Counted from the stretch's first letter, positions 48,401-62,030 are shown. The stretch: DNA of 64,000 nucleotides from Vitis vinifera (GCF_030704535.1 NC_081817.1:4783501-4847500), one strand, 5' to 3'. Notes: a model not told the origin generated them from the sequence alone. Translations and numbers: made by a program.

Positions 48401-51400
48401 GGTTAAAAACTTCCCAGGTCATATGGAAGCCTTAGGTTTACATGATCCTTAGTTCCTTCAGAAAAAGCCATTATAATATGGGAAATCTTTAGCACCTAGA
48501 AAAAAATGCAGTTTGGGTGATGGCATAAACTAATTGGGGATTTGAGAGGTTGAAAGACCTGATAGATGAACAAAAATAAGGTTCATCAGCTATTCCCATG
48601 CATATAACCTTTGACCTTTACTAAAGGTATAGCATTGGTGCTTCAATTTCATGAAAATCCATATGGACATGTTCCTTGTGCTTTGTAGTCCAAAGAATCA
48701 AAGAATGATTGGCATAATCTTCCACTCTCTTTACATTCATATACTAATTATTTCCAGATCTGAGGCAGTTGGACTCTTGGAACTTGCTTGAATCTTGGAT
48801 TTGCAGGGGCTTAAAAACAATCCATTTGTCTCTCTTGCACACACAGGGCACAAACACATCAAATTGATTTATGAACAAATTTAAAGCAAGAATAACTTAT
48901 ATTGTCCACTAGACTGATCTCAAATCGGGGTTATTATCTTTGGCAATTACTGTTCTATCAATTCTTGTAATGACCAATCACAGAATGCCACTTCACTTTG
49001 GGCTGTTTTGATGAAAATACTGTTTAGATTGGTGATTGCTAGAGTCGGAATCAATGTCTTTGCAGATTGCACTGTATAGTGTATACCAGTTCCATCTTTG
49101 CTGATAACATTGCATTACAGATTCTGGTCACCCCTAGTAATTATTCTTCCATGAATATTTTATAAATGCATCATTGTCAGATTAACAGTGGGCTACAATC
49201 ATTTTCTCGAGCAACCAAGTCCTGCAAAAAGTCAAAATTATGTGATGACCTAGAAATTCAGTATCTGGAATCTGCATATCTAGTGAATGTTTAAAGTTAG
49301 CTTTGGGAACTGTCATGAGCGAGCACTTTCATCCTTCAACCAGTTTTTCAGAGCCATAGTTCAGTTGTGGCATTCCTTCAACTCCCACTATTTGCAATCA
49401 ACCATGAAGTCTAGAACACCTTTGTCTGTATCACCTTCACCAAGTCTGAAAACCTTATTTTCTGATGCTACTGCTCCTGCATCACCCTCACCAGCTATGA
49501 ATCGAACTTAAAACCAAATAGGAGTTGACTCTGACCTTATACAGCCAGTTCGATTAACCAATATGGTTTGAGAAAATCTAGCTCAAACTTTGTATGTGTA
49601 ACAACTTTCCTTACTGCAGAGTATGCTTGAGCATGGGAATTCCACTTCGAGAAGTTGCGCCTTCATGGTCAAAGTGTGAACTCTGGGAAGAGGCATTCAT
49701 TACAAGTAAATCTTCTAGTTCTTTCTATCTTTTTCTAGAGGTAGGAAATAATTTTTCTTTTCTAGATATGTAAAATTTGGGCCTTCTGTGGGCAGTTATC
49801 TTGTGGCAGGCACAGATTCTAGTCTTCTATGACCTTTCTAACTGCAATCTGCAGTAAATGCTTAATTTGGGCGTATCAGGAATTATGAACTGACCACCTT
49901 TGAAAATTTTAAACTTCATCTCTAGGGTTTAGCCTGAAACTTGTTTTGGTTCTTGGCTAAGCTTCTGTTACTAAATGTTAGTATTTAACTGTGAAACCTT
50001 TTCAAATATCTTTGTGTTTAATTTCTTAAAATCGCATGGTTTAAAAAATCTAGCAACTTCTGTTGTGTTAGTAATGAAAGGGCCAGGATCATCATTTGTA
50101 TGGCATTTCTAACTTGGACATTGCCATCAGTCTATGACTTTGGAATAGGCGACTTATGTTATAGAATAAGCATACAAGTTGGAAATGCCATTTCTAAGTC
50201 TATCCAATGAAAAATAATACCATTTCCACTGGCTAGACAAGAAATGCCATTGAAACTAGGTAGAAGTTCAGGTACTACTTTAATATAATACTACTGAGTT
50301 CGAGTCCACTAGATCAGGGGCAATGACATTTGCCATTTTGATATTCCCCTTACCAATGCTATGCAATTGTGGCTAGTCTTTCATGCAATTTGATGTTTCG
50401 TCTCACACTCTATCCTGCCATTGTAGATTCTAAAAAGCTGTTGCAACATGGACTTCAGTACTTGTAACATTTAAGTAGAGCTTTGTTTCAGATAGCTTGA
50501 GAGTGATGCAGCATGTGGAGACAATTCAAGCTCCAAGTTCATGGGAACAGCTGGAGTCAAATAATTGGAAGGAGGTATCATGGGAGGAAAAGAGATTTAA
50601 GGTGTGTGAAATTCTGGAAATTTAAAAGATTTAGTGCTTGCACTGCTGCTATACATTGTATTCATATTGTCGTTCCTTTTGAATGTAAACAGGAGGGTCC
50701 TGGGATGATCACAGCAGTAATCCAGGTAATTCTTGACTGGCATTAGAATCCCATCATTGATGTTGACTAATTCATTCTTAATCGTGGAGGTCCTATTTCC
50801 TAGTTTTAAATTTGAAGAACATCAGAATGTTACAAATTGAAATTTAAAAAAGAAATTAAAAAAAAAAGAAAGAAAAAAAAAAGAGGGAAAAGAGAAAGGA
50901 AATGAAAGGAGGAAGCTCTACACCAACTGGATTGAATAATTGTAATATCACAACTACAAGTTTAATTCGTAGTACTCCGTAACCCTCTTTTCTTTTTTTA
51001 TTTTACACCAAAGGATGGGATGTTTTATTTCTTTATTTAAACTCCATTTTGCACCCAAACAACGGAAACTGAATATTGTTTATATCAAGCATTCAACAAC
51101 ATGCCTTAATTACCGGATAGGGAACCAACCTGAATCCATTATACACTTGATGAAGAGGTATGGATCTTCTTAAGCTGTAGAGGGGTATCCACCTTTCTTA
51201 GTCTCTCTAACGATGGGAGCGGGTTCTGTTCTTATTCAAAAGATGTGATCTCAAGAACAGACACTTAGCCTTATATTTATACCCTCTATGCCTTAGGGAC
51301 CATACACTTTGGACTATCGCGCCTTGCGAGTCTTAGGCCCATCATCTAAGACCCGTTATGGCTCTGGACTCTACACATGAGGTGACTCATACTCTAGATT

Positions 51401-51587
51401 AAATAGAAATTATATATATATATATATGGATAGCTAAATCCTGAACAATGATTAATATGATGTGGGTCTACATTTATTCTAAGATGGGAGACATCATGAA
51501 AATAACAGCTCTCTTCATGTTCTTGAACAGAAAGAGATCATGGAGAAAGCAAGCCTTGAAGGGTTCCCAATGAGCAACTTTATTTAA
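45458..51587 (+). CDS. Class IV (fold-type IV) PLP-dependent aminotransferase-like protein
   Basis: Eight exons join to 360 residues: 45458-45551, 45966-46428, 46683-46800, 47957-48078, 49620-49705, 50492-50601, 50693-50725 and 51531-51587. The family includes branched-chain and D-amino-acid aminotransferases and aminodeoxychorismate lyase. The substrate of this plant branch (AT3G54970-like) is unknown to me. Seen: 'RFLFTNGVISRTSDTPPVST' at the N-terminus, 'TTSRTHNNTSCLLFWERHLQ', the likely PLP lysine in 'DVAMAKYSDWLRLRKPLEKL', and the cofactor motif 'LLLSNDGDQILEGCITNFFV' (family E-G-x-x-[ST]-N-x-F). Then come 'QTAPLSDGVLPGIIRQIVIE', 'ELWEEAFITNSLRVMQHVET' and 'FKEGPGMITAVIQ'. The start is the first in-frame ATG. 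All introns are GT-AG, and exon 7 has only 33 nt. There is no obvious transit peptide, so it is probably cytosolic. Confidence 0.92.
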
Positions 51588-52319
51588 GAGATGAAATGCT
51601 TACATCGTCTATTATTTTCCTGGGGAAGCTGAAGAGAAAATGCGGATTTGCCGACAATCTGGGGGGCCTAGCGTCTTGCCTGCAAGCACAACTTCAAAAT
51701 TTTCCAAGCATACCGTGTTTCTTTCATGTATTGGAAGCTTTTTTGACATGTAGCCTGTGTTTGCCGGAAATAAATTGTGATGAAGACCTTGTATAAAAAG
51801 ATCTTTCATTCTTCCCCGTGTTCATTGCATCTCAGAATTCCATTTTCCTTTTGACTTTGCTTGACCCAGCTCCATTTTATTGCCATGTAGACAGGAAAAA
51901 GAAGCGAGAAATTCGGGTCTCATCACAACTATTTTGAAATATTTTTAATTAAAATTCTTTTTTAGATATGTTTTTAAGTAGAATCATCTCAATTATTTTT
52001 CTAATAAAATATTTTATTACATCGCATGCGTTTTTTACTTTTTATATCATTTTGTATTATTTTTAAAAGTATTTTCTAAAAACAAAATTAAAGGATAATA
52101 ATAATGTGTTTTATTATTTCAATAATTTAAAAATAATTATTATTATAATTTAGGAAGCAAAATTAAATTATAATTTTATTGCCAAAGAATTCAGTACAAC
52201 CGTATCCTAAAGACCTGATTCTATGTACAGAGACGGCATTCAGCGAGGCAAAGAATAAAAAAGGGACGGTGGTGATGAACTAAAAGCCAACCAGTCATCA
52301 TACTTCTCTCCCTCTCTTC

Positions 52320-52320
<1 letters not shown>
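51588..52320. other. Intergenic region upstream of NF-YB
   Basis: Probable 3' UTR of the aminotransferase-like gene to about 51850, then AT-rich DNA with no gene seen. Confidence 0.5.

Positions 52321-52322
<2 letters not shown>

Positions 52323-52350
<28 letters not shown>
52323..52350 (+). repeat. (CT)n tract in the NF-YB leader
   Basis: Fourteen CT units, with more CT-rich DNA to about 52505. Pyrimidine-rich leaders like this are typical of plant 5' UTRs and core promoters. Confidence 0.9.
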
Positions 52351-52353
<3 letters not shown>

Positions 52354-52568
52354 CCAGCGTCTGATCTCTGTCCAAAAAAACAAAATCAAAAACAATTCCA
52401 TCAAAACTCTCTCTCTCTTCTACGCGCGCCAAATACAAACATTCTTCAAACACTCTCTCTCTCCACAGGTACGCTCTCTTTCTCAAGCTCTCTTTCTCTC
52501 TCTATCTGTACGGACGTGATGGATATAGGGTTTCAGTGTTCGTTTCTCAACCTAGGGTTCCGGCGACC

Positions 52569-55500
52569 ATGGCAGATGGTCCGGCGAGTCCCCCCGGAGG
52601 CAGCCACGAAAGCGGCGGGGACCAGAGCCCCCGCCACAACGTTCGTGAGCAGGACCGGTACCTTCCGATCGCCAACATCAGCCGCATCATGAAGAAGGCG
52701 TTGCCGGCTAATGGTAAGATCGCCAAGGATGCGAAGGACACTGTCCAAGAGTGCGTCTCCGAGTTCATCAGTTTCATCACCAGCGAGTACGCGGATCTCT
52801 CTCTCTTTTCTTTTCCTTCTATTTCTCCGATGATTGTGTTTTGGGTTATTTGATTAAAAGGATGAAATCTTTTCCTTCTATTTCTCCGATGATTGTGTTT
52901 TGGGTTATTTGATTAAAAGGATGAAATAATCCCAATTGGTAAAGCTAACCATAACCGTTCACTCATTTTCAACCTAAACAATATCCATTGTTGACCAAAA
53001 TATCCTTCACCTAACATGGCAGAGTTTGATTTACAAGGAAATTAGGGTTTTGGTTTTGCAATTGCAAAATATTTTTTGAAAATGTTTCTTGTTTAGGGCT
53101 AGTGATAAGTGTCAGAAAGAGAAGCGAAAGACGATTAATGGTGATGATCTGCTTTGGGCGATGGCGACCCTAGGATTTGAAGATTATATTGAACCACTAA
53201 AGGTGTACCTGCAGAGATATAGAGAGGTAATAATTCTTCTGGTTTTAGTTATCATTGATTGGTTATGAAAATGAAAGAAATCGAAGTTTTGAATCTTCAC
53301 GGTTTTTCTTCTAGTACTAAATATTATTTTTTTGTTTTTGTTTCAATTTAATTTATTGATATGAGAAGATGGAGATTTCTTTTAATTTGCCAAGTAATAG
53401 AGGAAAAGAAAAGACAATGAAGCTTGGCTTCCAAAATCAACAAATTTAACTCAGCTAATCCAATTAGTTGTGTTAAATTCATTGAGTGGAGCCTTTTTTT
53501 TCTTGAGTTCCCAAGTCATGAAAAATCCGAGCTTCAAAATCCTTTTTATAGGTCTATTGCTCTCCAAATGATCCAGCTTCTTCACGTTAGCATATATCAA
53601 TATTTTATCTCCAAAAATATGCTTATTTGTTTAAAGGTTGACCTGACAAATTTTTAATATGTTTTTTTTTTTTTTTTTTTGTGTGTCTTATCTTCACCAA
53701 ATGGTCTTGGCATCACAGCTGGAGGTACAACCCTTTTCCTCTACCTAGTATAATTGTTGTTTTTTTTTTTTTTATCTATTTATTTCCTTGATTATTTGCT
53801 TGTTTGTGTTGTGTATTCTTGTAAGCTTATGTTTTAATGATGTTAGCCAATTGTAAACTTGGACAGGGTGATACCAGGGGATCTGCTAGAGGTGGAGATG
53901 GATCTGCTAGAAGGGATGCAATAGGAAGTCAACCTGGTCCAAATGCACAGGTGCTATATTGTCATCTTCATTAGAACATAGATTTGGGCTTCACATGTTT
54001 TAAATAATAGCATTCATTTGTTATTGTGGAATGGGCTCTCATCCACATTCTTTTCCTTAATTCTGATTTATTTGGGAATGAATATGGCAGTTTGCTCATC
54101 AGGGGTCCTTTACGCAAGCAATGAACTATATGAATTCCCAGGTACATCTGCGCGTGTGTGCATATGTGCTGTCTATAACAAAGAAAAGATATGATCGCTA
54201 ACTGACAGTTAGGATATAATTTTGCTTGTGATATCGAATTAAGTATTACCTCTTCACCTTTGCTTCTTTTGAAAGAACAATCACAACTGGAAATTTTTAA
54301 TATTCAAGGAGTTCCATTTGCACTTCTCTTCTCTCATGCCATGTACTTTTAAAGTTGTTAAATGGTGTTGACAGTAATAGAGCTAATCCAAAACTTGGTG
54401 TTAGATTGTGTAGTTAGCTTGACCATAGCACCAAGGAAATAGTGGATGACCTCTTCTTATTGTGTCTTTTTGAAGATTTTTTTAGTCAAAAAACAACTGT
54501 TGCGTCTTTCCATTTTTTAATGTAAGTCCAGATTGAAGTTTTAGCCAAGGACACACACCCAGTTGGACCTGCCTACACCCTATGGCTTAAAACCAAGGTT
54601 GGGAGGGTTTAGATTCTTGAAAAGTTAGGTCAGTCTACTTTTTTTGGGCGGATTCATTTTGGTGCATTTGGGGCTCATAATAGTGGATTAGACTTGTTGC
54701 ATGATAGGCCTGCTCAGATAGGCCACCCACTTTTGTCGTGTGTGAAATCTTGAACCAATAAGCAATGGTTTAAATTCTACTCTCTAGGTTAAACTTAAGC
54801 TCAGAGCAAACATTTGCTACCCCTAAGTTGAGTCCTGGTCTAATTACCATAATTGGTTAACCATTAGATTTTGATCCAGCCTTTTCCTTTAGTTTTTTTA
54901 TGCTTAAACACACACAACAACAACAACAACTTTGTTTCTTTCCGATAGATGCTGAGCTTTTCTGTTTTGATAGCCTCTTTGTGTCTTGTACTTATGTCCA
55001 GTTCCTACCTATGAAATGCTTGCATAATTATATTTGAATGCCATTGAAAAGGATTTTCTTCAGTTAATACTAACTGTAGGTTTATTGTGGACTGTTAGTT
55101 CATGTAATATTACATGAATAGGAGTATTTTTTTTTTTTCATATGCAGTATTTGTGGTCACACTTAAAACAGAAGCTAAACAGTATGTAGGTGGAAAAGTA
55201 TTCGATGATTAAAGAAAAATTATGACCTTAATAGGATGAATAAAATCATCTAAACAATTAGAATTTGGAATAGGCAATTTGTTTACATGGTTATTTTTTT
55301 TTAAAAAAATGACAAGCATTACCCATAATAGAGGTTTGAGTTGGAAAAAGAATAAATCAAGAAAGAAGTTGAATCCTAATCCAAAATGTGGAAAAAAAAC
55401 ATAGCTCTAAAAGGCATAAAGTTCTCGTGGGTCTTGCCACAACCCATTACCCAAGGAAACGCTTGAGGAAGGTGAATCGCAATTTAGGTTGTGCATGTCA

Positions 55501-56940
55501 ATTTTATAACATACTGAAAATCTGAAGAGGCAAGCATTTAGCATAGGCTTGTATATCACCAAATATTATTCAAAGTAACAAACCTTGAGATTTCAAGCAT
55601 TATTTACTAGAAGCACTCAACAGAAAACTAATGCAATTATATAAATTTTCAATATGCACTCAAAAACTTCAAGAATAAAAATCTAGAAGGAAAAATGAAA
55701 ATAGATGAGGTGCACTTCTTCAACAAGGTGTGTCCCTTAGCAGGCAAAGCACTGCATTTTGGGCCTAGGCACTACAGCTAGGGAGTAAGTGCACTTTGTG
55801 TCTAGGTGTGCCTAATGACCATGGAAAAGAAAAATGATAGAGAAAGCTAAATTAAATACTTAAGGAATTATTTAAGAATGTGGAGAAAAACCTGTTATTT
55901 TGTGATATTCACAATCGAATATGAAAAAATGTGATTGAAAGTAATGAATACAATTTTCTTCTGAAAGATACTGAGGAAGGCAGAGAAAGAGAAATAGAGT
56001 GGCAAACACGATATATTTTACATGATCTTCTCAAACTTGAGGCACTTAATGGATCACACTAATTCCACCATATCTCAGGAAGAAAGAAAAAAAATATGAA
56101 ACAGTCGATCCCAAACCTGGGTATCCCATCTACTGATTGGTACCCACCTATGCATAACAAATCTAAGATGGGATGTGGATGCTTGATCTGTGGAGCTGTG
56201 ACAATGCTAGACTTGGTCACAACACAGCTACAGCTGGACATGTGTTGAGCGTACCCCGCAGTTGTCCAAGTGTCTATAAATTAATTTGTTAATATTGGAA
56301 GTAAGTCTGACACTCGGATGATACACTACAAACATGTAGTGAACACAAAATGGAAATGGTTGACAGGCTCCAACATGTGATGGACATACCTGTCTAAGAT
56401 CCAAAATATGTGGTAATTGGTGAATTTAACCCAAAAAAAGCACCAGTACCACAAATCTAGTGGTTTTTTTCTTTCTTTTTTTCCTTTTTTATTCTGATAA
56501 AGAATCTTGTGGCTATTAAGGCTCGATTATTTTTTAGCTTCCAACATGGATTTGCTACACTGCTAATTTCTTTGTTTCGTCTTGCTAATTTGTTTCGCCC
56601 TTGTTTACATTATTTACATTACATGAGATGAATGTGATAATACGATGAAAATGGTTATATCATTGCATTTGTGTATTTATTTAATTGTCATCCCAATGTC
56701 TATTTTTTTATTCTAAGTGGAATATTGGTAATTGTTTCAATTTTTTATCATTATTCTCTCCATTCAAGAGGTTTGGAGATGTGCTTTCAAATGATATACA
56801 AAATAAAAATGTCCCTTTTCTCTGTGCATTGTGGGGTGGAGTAGGATTACTGGCTTGGATTCTAATGCAATGGAATTCTTTGCATTCTGCAGGCACAGGG
56901 GCAGCATCTAATTGTATCTCCCGTGCAAAGTAGCGAGTAG
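52569..56940 (+). CDS. NF-YB: NF-YB subunit of the CCAAT-binding NF-Y complex (non-LEC1 type)
   Basis: NF-YB pairs with NF-YC through histone folds and, with NF-YA, binds CCAAT boxes in the nucleus. The six predicted exons (52569-52786, 53097-53226, 53719-53724, 53867-53950, 54091-54141, 56893-56940) join to 178 residues. The histone-fold domain is about residues 26-115: '[20 protein letters not shown]', '[20 protein letters not shown]' and '[20 protein letters not shown]'. Position 'KIAKDAKD' has Lys where LEC1-type proteins have Asp, so it is the non-LEC1 class, closest in my memory to Arabidopsis NF-YB8/NF-YB10. Exon 3 is a 6-nt microexon giving Leu-Glu in 'YRELEGDTRGS'. The last exon, 2.75 kb away, gives '[15 protein letters not shown]'. 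The start sits in ACCATGG, a strong context. Confidence 0.94.
52810..52927 (+). repeat. Perfect 59-bp tandem duplication in NF-YB intron 1
   Basis: The copies at 52810-52868 and 52869-52927 are identical by eye, starting 'cttttccttctatttctccg' and ending 'gattaaaaggatgaaat'. They lie just after the first donor site. Identity points to a very recent event or a polymorphism. Confidence 0.97.
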
Positions 56941-58730
56941 GAGACTCTAGCTTCTCTTTTACCAATTCAATGATTCAGAATTTTGACTGGTAGATACTAT
57001 TTAACACCCCTACCGTCCTTTATACATATTTTCAAATACCGCATATTTTTGTTTGGTTTTTCTTTTCTTTCTTTCTTCTCTTTTTTGGTTTGGGGGTGGG
57101 GTTTCTGATCGTGTTGGTGCTCTCATCAGCAGAACAGCTGGGATAGCCCGATATTGTAGAACTGGATCTTTGCCGTTTAATTATCTAGGCATATTTGAGG
57201 GCAGACTGCAATATCTGGAGAAGGGTTTGCATATGATACCTTAGACTTTCATCTTCTGCCGTGTAAGGTGGGTGACGCCTGGAATTATATTTTGCTCGTT
57301 TTGGATGATTAAGCAACAGCTAATATTATACCTCAGATTGTCATCTGGTGCCATGTATGTCAGAAGAGGACTTGTTATTATGTTTTTTTTTGGAGGATTA
57401 ATATTTTGTTGATGGGTTGAGACATGGTCGAGTTTTGGGTTGGTGTATCTTGCATTTTTGAGGACCCTTTATTTCATAATCTCTCTTTTTTTTTTGGATT
57501 GGGTTAGAGTGTACTTAGGTGACTATTCCATGACCATGATAGACTTTATAAATTGGCTGTGCTCAAAGTAGGTTGAGGGAGAGGTTGTTTTTATTCCCCT
57601 GCCCCTCTTTTTGCTTGTCTGATGGTGTTTTTTGTATACATCATATATACTCTGATGCGCCCTTTTTCAGGCCCTGCTAATGTATCCTCAATTTTGCCTA
57701 TAAAAAAATGCATGCTCCCTGTGTACATTGATTATAGCCCCTTTTGGGCTATACCTTCTTGAGTTTTTATTTGTAAAGGAAAGGGGAAAAAAACAGCAGT
57801 TCTTATCTGGCAAAGGATGATTGCATGCTTGTCGATTGAAAACCATGTTCCTGTCCATGTCCATGCATTTTGGCAATTAATCGTGTGCCTGGTGCTTGGA
57901 CTCTTTCTAGTCAATTGCAAGAACCTCATGTCAACTTTTCCTTACAAGAAATACCGCATTTTGCTTGCCCTCCAACGTGATCTGGCCCCAGGGACTCAAG
58001 TTGCATGCCCTGTCTAGTTTGATTTGCAGGACCCAAGCTACATGCATTAGTATTTTGGGTAGTCATAAAACTCTATTCAATTGGCATCCAGCAAAGCAGA
58101 TATATGCCTTTATTATTTTTTGACTATTCAAAGTTTCCTAGGGTTCAATTATTTGTCTTGGTCGTGGGGATTGTTAATTTTAGGTTAGTCCAGGGACATG
58201 AAACTGTCTCCACCTGCCAGTTTTGACTTGGATGGTAAACACACCAGGTCCCCAGACCTGCAGAAGAAGCATGTTTTGCGTTTTTAATTCTACTGATAAC
58301 AATTCTTATCATTTGGGTTGCTATTAATCACCAATAACAATAAGGAGCGTGGTCTTCAAAAAATTTGTTATCGTTTCTGGTCTTGAGGGTAACAATTTTT
58401 TTGAGAATAAAACGATAAGATGTTGGAAATTAGATGCTAAAAAACTGGTACATGTAGTGATTGGGAATTGGTTGACTTAGTTATGTAGCTAAAACAGTTA
58501 GGCCCATGCCGATCAAAGAGGGAATTGGTGGGACTCCAAATTGCAAATCGTAATAATGATAGGAGTCATTCAATGGAGGGTGCATTAGAAAGCCAAGTTG
58601 GGGATGTGTGTGTAGGCAAATGGCTTAATGTGAAAGGGTGTGGGTGTGAGTGGGAGTTAAATTCACTTACTATGGGGAGTCCAAACTGAACTGTACTGTG
58701 AGCCACAAGCATAAGACAGGGGTGAGTTTG
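56941..58730. other. NF-YB 3' UTR and flank
   Basis: Genic composition continues to roughly 57700 and likely holds the 3' UTR. No open frame matches a known family. Confidence 0.5.
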
Positions 58731-59420
58731 GAGCACGTGACGCTCACTTGTGAGTTAGGTGGACGCGTAACGTACACGTGAGCTGGGGATAGGAGGGAGG
58801 AGGGTCACAGTGTCGCATCATTTTGTATGCTCACCCCAATCTATCAAACATGGGGGCCAAAATAAAGAATGAAATCCCCCATTGGAAGAGAAAAGGGCAC
58901 CAAATATGTAGTAATATATCTTAATGGTCTCCCACGACGTGTCCATCATTTCATGCCCTGCACAAGCAGGCCAGCTCACACCCCCCACCCCCACCCCCTC
59001 AAAGAGCACCACCACCATTTCCAGAGTGGTAAAAACTCTACATATATGAGTGTGTCTCACAATCACGTTCGTCAGGGAGAGAAAAGGGGAAGTGTACGTG
59101 GTTAGGCCAACTCACACCCTCAAAGGCTCCAGCTCACACAACCTCCCACCCCCCACCCCCTTCTTAGTAGTCCTCTTACCACCTCCCCCAGATTATTATT
59201 TATTATTATAATCTCGCAAGAACGTGAAGACTGAAGACTGAAGAGGGAGGGAGGAGCAGGGTCTTGTTTCTTTCTCGGTCAAAACGAAGCTTAAGCTTTA
59301 CAAGTTTTATCCACTATACAAAAAAAAAAACCAAAAAAATGGGGTACAGCTGGCCACGTTAAGCGTCCAGAGAGGGGAGCTGGCCACTCTCACGTGGTCG
59401 TCTAGGGGGTCGTTGAAACC
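58730..59420. promoter_or_regulatory. Motif-rich intergenic segment with ACGT-core boxes
   Basis: ACGT cores are frequent: 'gcacgtgacg' near 58735, 'tacacgtgag' near 58775, 'gtacgtgg' near 59093 and 'tcacgtggtc' near 59391, along with CACCC/CCCAC tracts near 58980 and 59150. This could be a distal regulatory block for NF-YB or a promoter of an unseen non-coding transcript. No ORF was recognised. Confidence 0.3.
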
Positions 59421-62030
59421 AAGATGGACAGATACAGACTGAGTGAAAGAGCATCCCTACCATGCTCTCTCTTTTATTCCATTGTCTCCCTCACGTGCCT
59501 TCTCTCTCTCTCTCTCCTCAAATTGAAGGTTAATTAAAATTTCCCTAATATACATTGGTTGGGGTTGGTAAAAACCCTATTCACTTCTCCTACCCTCTGC
59601 CTTCATTTTTACCTATTTCCCCCCTTGATGAAGACTGGTGTCTGCAGATTTCAATAAATGGTTTACTGCTGGAAAGGGTGGTAAATTCTTACCATTTCTA
59701 TTCCATATAGAAAAGCTTCTTCTCCTCTCCGGATACAATTCTTTATCATTATTCATGCACGTCTCCCTCTCATTGGTTGAGACCACGACACATGGTAAGT
59801 ACCCTATGACTCATCATGCAACCATGTGCCATACCAAAATACCGAAAATTATTTTTTTTTAAAATTAAAAATTATAAAACCCTAAATAAAATTAATAATA
59901 ATATTTACTTCTCACAAAAGCCTCTTTTTTACAGCTTCTAAATCACATTTTCAGCATGTGACACAATTTTTTTTTTAAAAAAAAAAATCAATAATTTTGA
60001 AAAATTCAATCAAAATTAGTTATTTGGATGCTTTAATGTTTTAACTCCCAAACTCATGATTACAACCACCAGGTTTGGTTGTTTATTTTTGGCCTTCCGT
60101 ACAATCTCCATTAACCTTAATCACCATCAATCACGGCTACTTTGCCTTTTCGTCATAGTCTACAAAATATCATTAAAATAATTTTGTACATTTACATTAC
60201 ATTTTGCTAATCAATTGTATGTAAAATTACTATAAAAAAACGTTTATTTTAAAAAAAAAATTATATAGGTTTTTTTGGGATATATTTTTATTTTTATTTT
60301 ATATTTTATATAAAAAATATTATTTTTATTTTATTTTTAAAAATAAAAAACATGTCACGTTTATTTTTCGATTATATTCGGGTTTTGGAGAACAAATGAC
60401 TTGCGGCCAACGAGGCAAGCATCTGTGACGAAAATCCAATGGGCGGTTGATAGGTTGCACTGCCCAAATCCAGTACTGCACTAGGTCATAGGGGTGTAGG
60501 GGACGCGCTGTCCATGGAGTGGGACCCAGAAACAGAGTGATTGGGTCCACGTGATCAAGTGGTGGTAGGTATCATTGATAGTGATGCTGACGCAGATCAG
60601 ATGTCTTGACTTTGACTGCTTCGTTGCATACAAAATAACCAAAACAACAGCATCCGACATCACTATCTCAATTAAATTATTTCTAATTTCTACTTCTTTT
60701 TTGTAATATTTTTATGAGCTAGGATTCAGCTCAAATTATTCAAATGAAATTTGAATACTTTTCTATTTTATATTTCAAAAATAAATATTTTAAATAAAAA
60801 ACAGAAAACAATTGTGTTATTTTATTTTTATTTTTTTGAAAAGCAAAAAATCGTTTTGAAAAATATTACCAAACAGATATTTAATTCATGTTCCTAAATT
60901 TTTTTTTCAAAATTTGAAATTTTTGTAGAAGTAAAAAACTTTACTTTAATTTTAAAATTTTTTTAACTTTTATATTAATTTTTTTATTTTTAAAACAAAA
61001 AAAATCAAAATATATCCAAATATACACTTGGATTACCTTTAAACCAATGTAATTTTGTACTAAAAGCGAATGGTTATCAAATTCTAAAAATTTTAAAAAT
61101 AGTATTTAAAAAAGCAAGAAAATTTAAGGGGGAAAATGTAAAAATTTTATAAATATAAAGGGCATATGTTTATTCGCCGACTAACCTTCTAGGACAGCAC
61201 GTCACGTACGTTAAATTCGTTAACCGTGGGAGACCCATATTTTTCAATTAACGTACGACGTGCCGTTTCGGTGTTCCTCCTTTTAGACGTTGCACTCGGG
61301 GAGAGTGTCAACACGCGCCACTCTTACAATGACAACGTTGGATCCAAGTGTAGTGGCTTACGCATTGTTGGCACAAACTTTTACTGGTTAAAATTCTTTT
61401 AATTAATATTTCTTTTTTAATAAATATAGGAATTTTAAAAATAATTTAAAATTTTGAGTGTTAATTTTAATTTTGTTTTAATTAAGAAAATAACAGATCA
61501 TGGATGACACGTTTACAGATGGGTTATGACAGATATAACCCGGAGTGGACATGTCTAATTAATTGATAGGAAAAAGATTGAATTATCTCCTAAATAAATG
61601 CTCTTACTTGTGTCCTACTAAATTATTTTCTTAAATATGTTCTCCATTAAAACCATTGATTTCCCTATTGGCCAGAGAAGCATTGTAAAGAGACGATTCT
61701 GTTCCTCTAAAACAACTGTTGCCGCCCTTGAGAAAGGGTAATTTCGACTTTCCATGTTGAAATCAACTGGAGAGGCGCCCACGTAAGACACCGCAATTAT
61801 AGGAGCATTTCTGTAGAAAGCTTAATGAACCCCGTTAAGCTGTCGTCCCGGAGCGTGGGAAACACATCACCAGATAAAACTGGGAAAGGAAGTAGTGGTG
61901 GCGCGTGGGAAGAGAGGAGAGAAGGTTGAAAAGGAGGTAGACATCACGTTGATGTCCTAAGCAGAGTCTATCTGGCTGCCCCTCTGTCTATCTGGTTTTT
62001 TCTTCCCCACATTATTTTATTCGTAACCCC
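59421..62030. other. AT-rich intergenic region before the RRM gene
   Basis: No gene seen. A GC-richer island at about 60360-60660 stands out from AT-rich flanks and contains adjacent W-box cores ('cttgactttgac' near 60605) and 'tccacgtgatc' near 60546. A second such stretch lies at 61185-61375. Confidence 0.45.

Noticed and set aside
57053-57244. Short frame after NF-YB
   Set aside because: It lies in the probable 3' UTR and matches no family. The NF-YB stop at 56938-56940 fits the family length.
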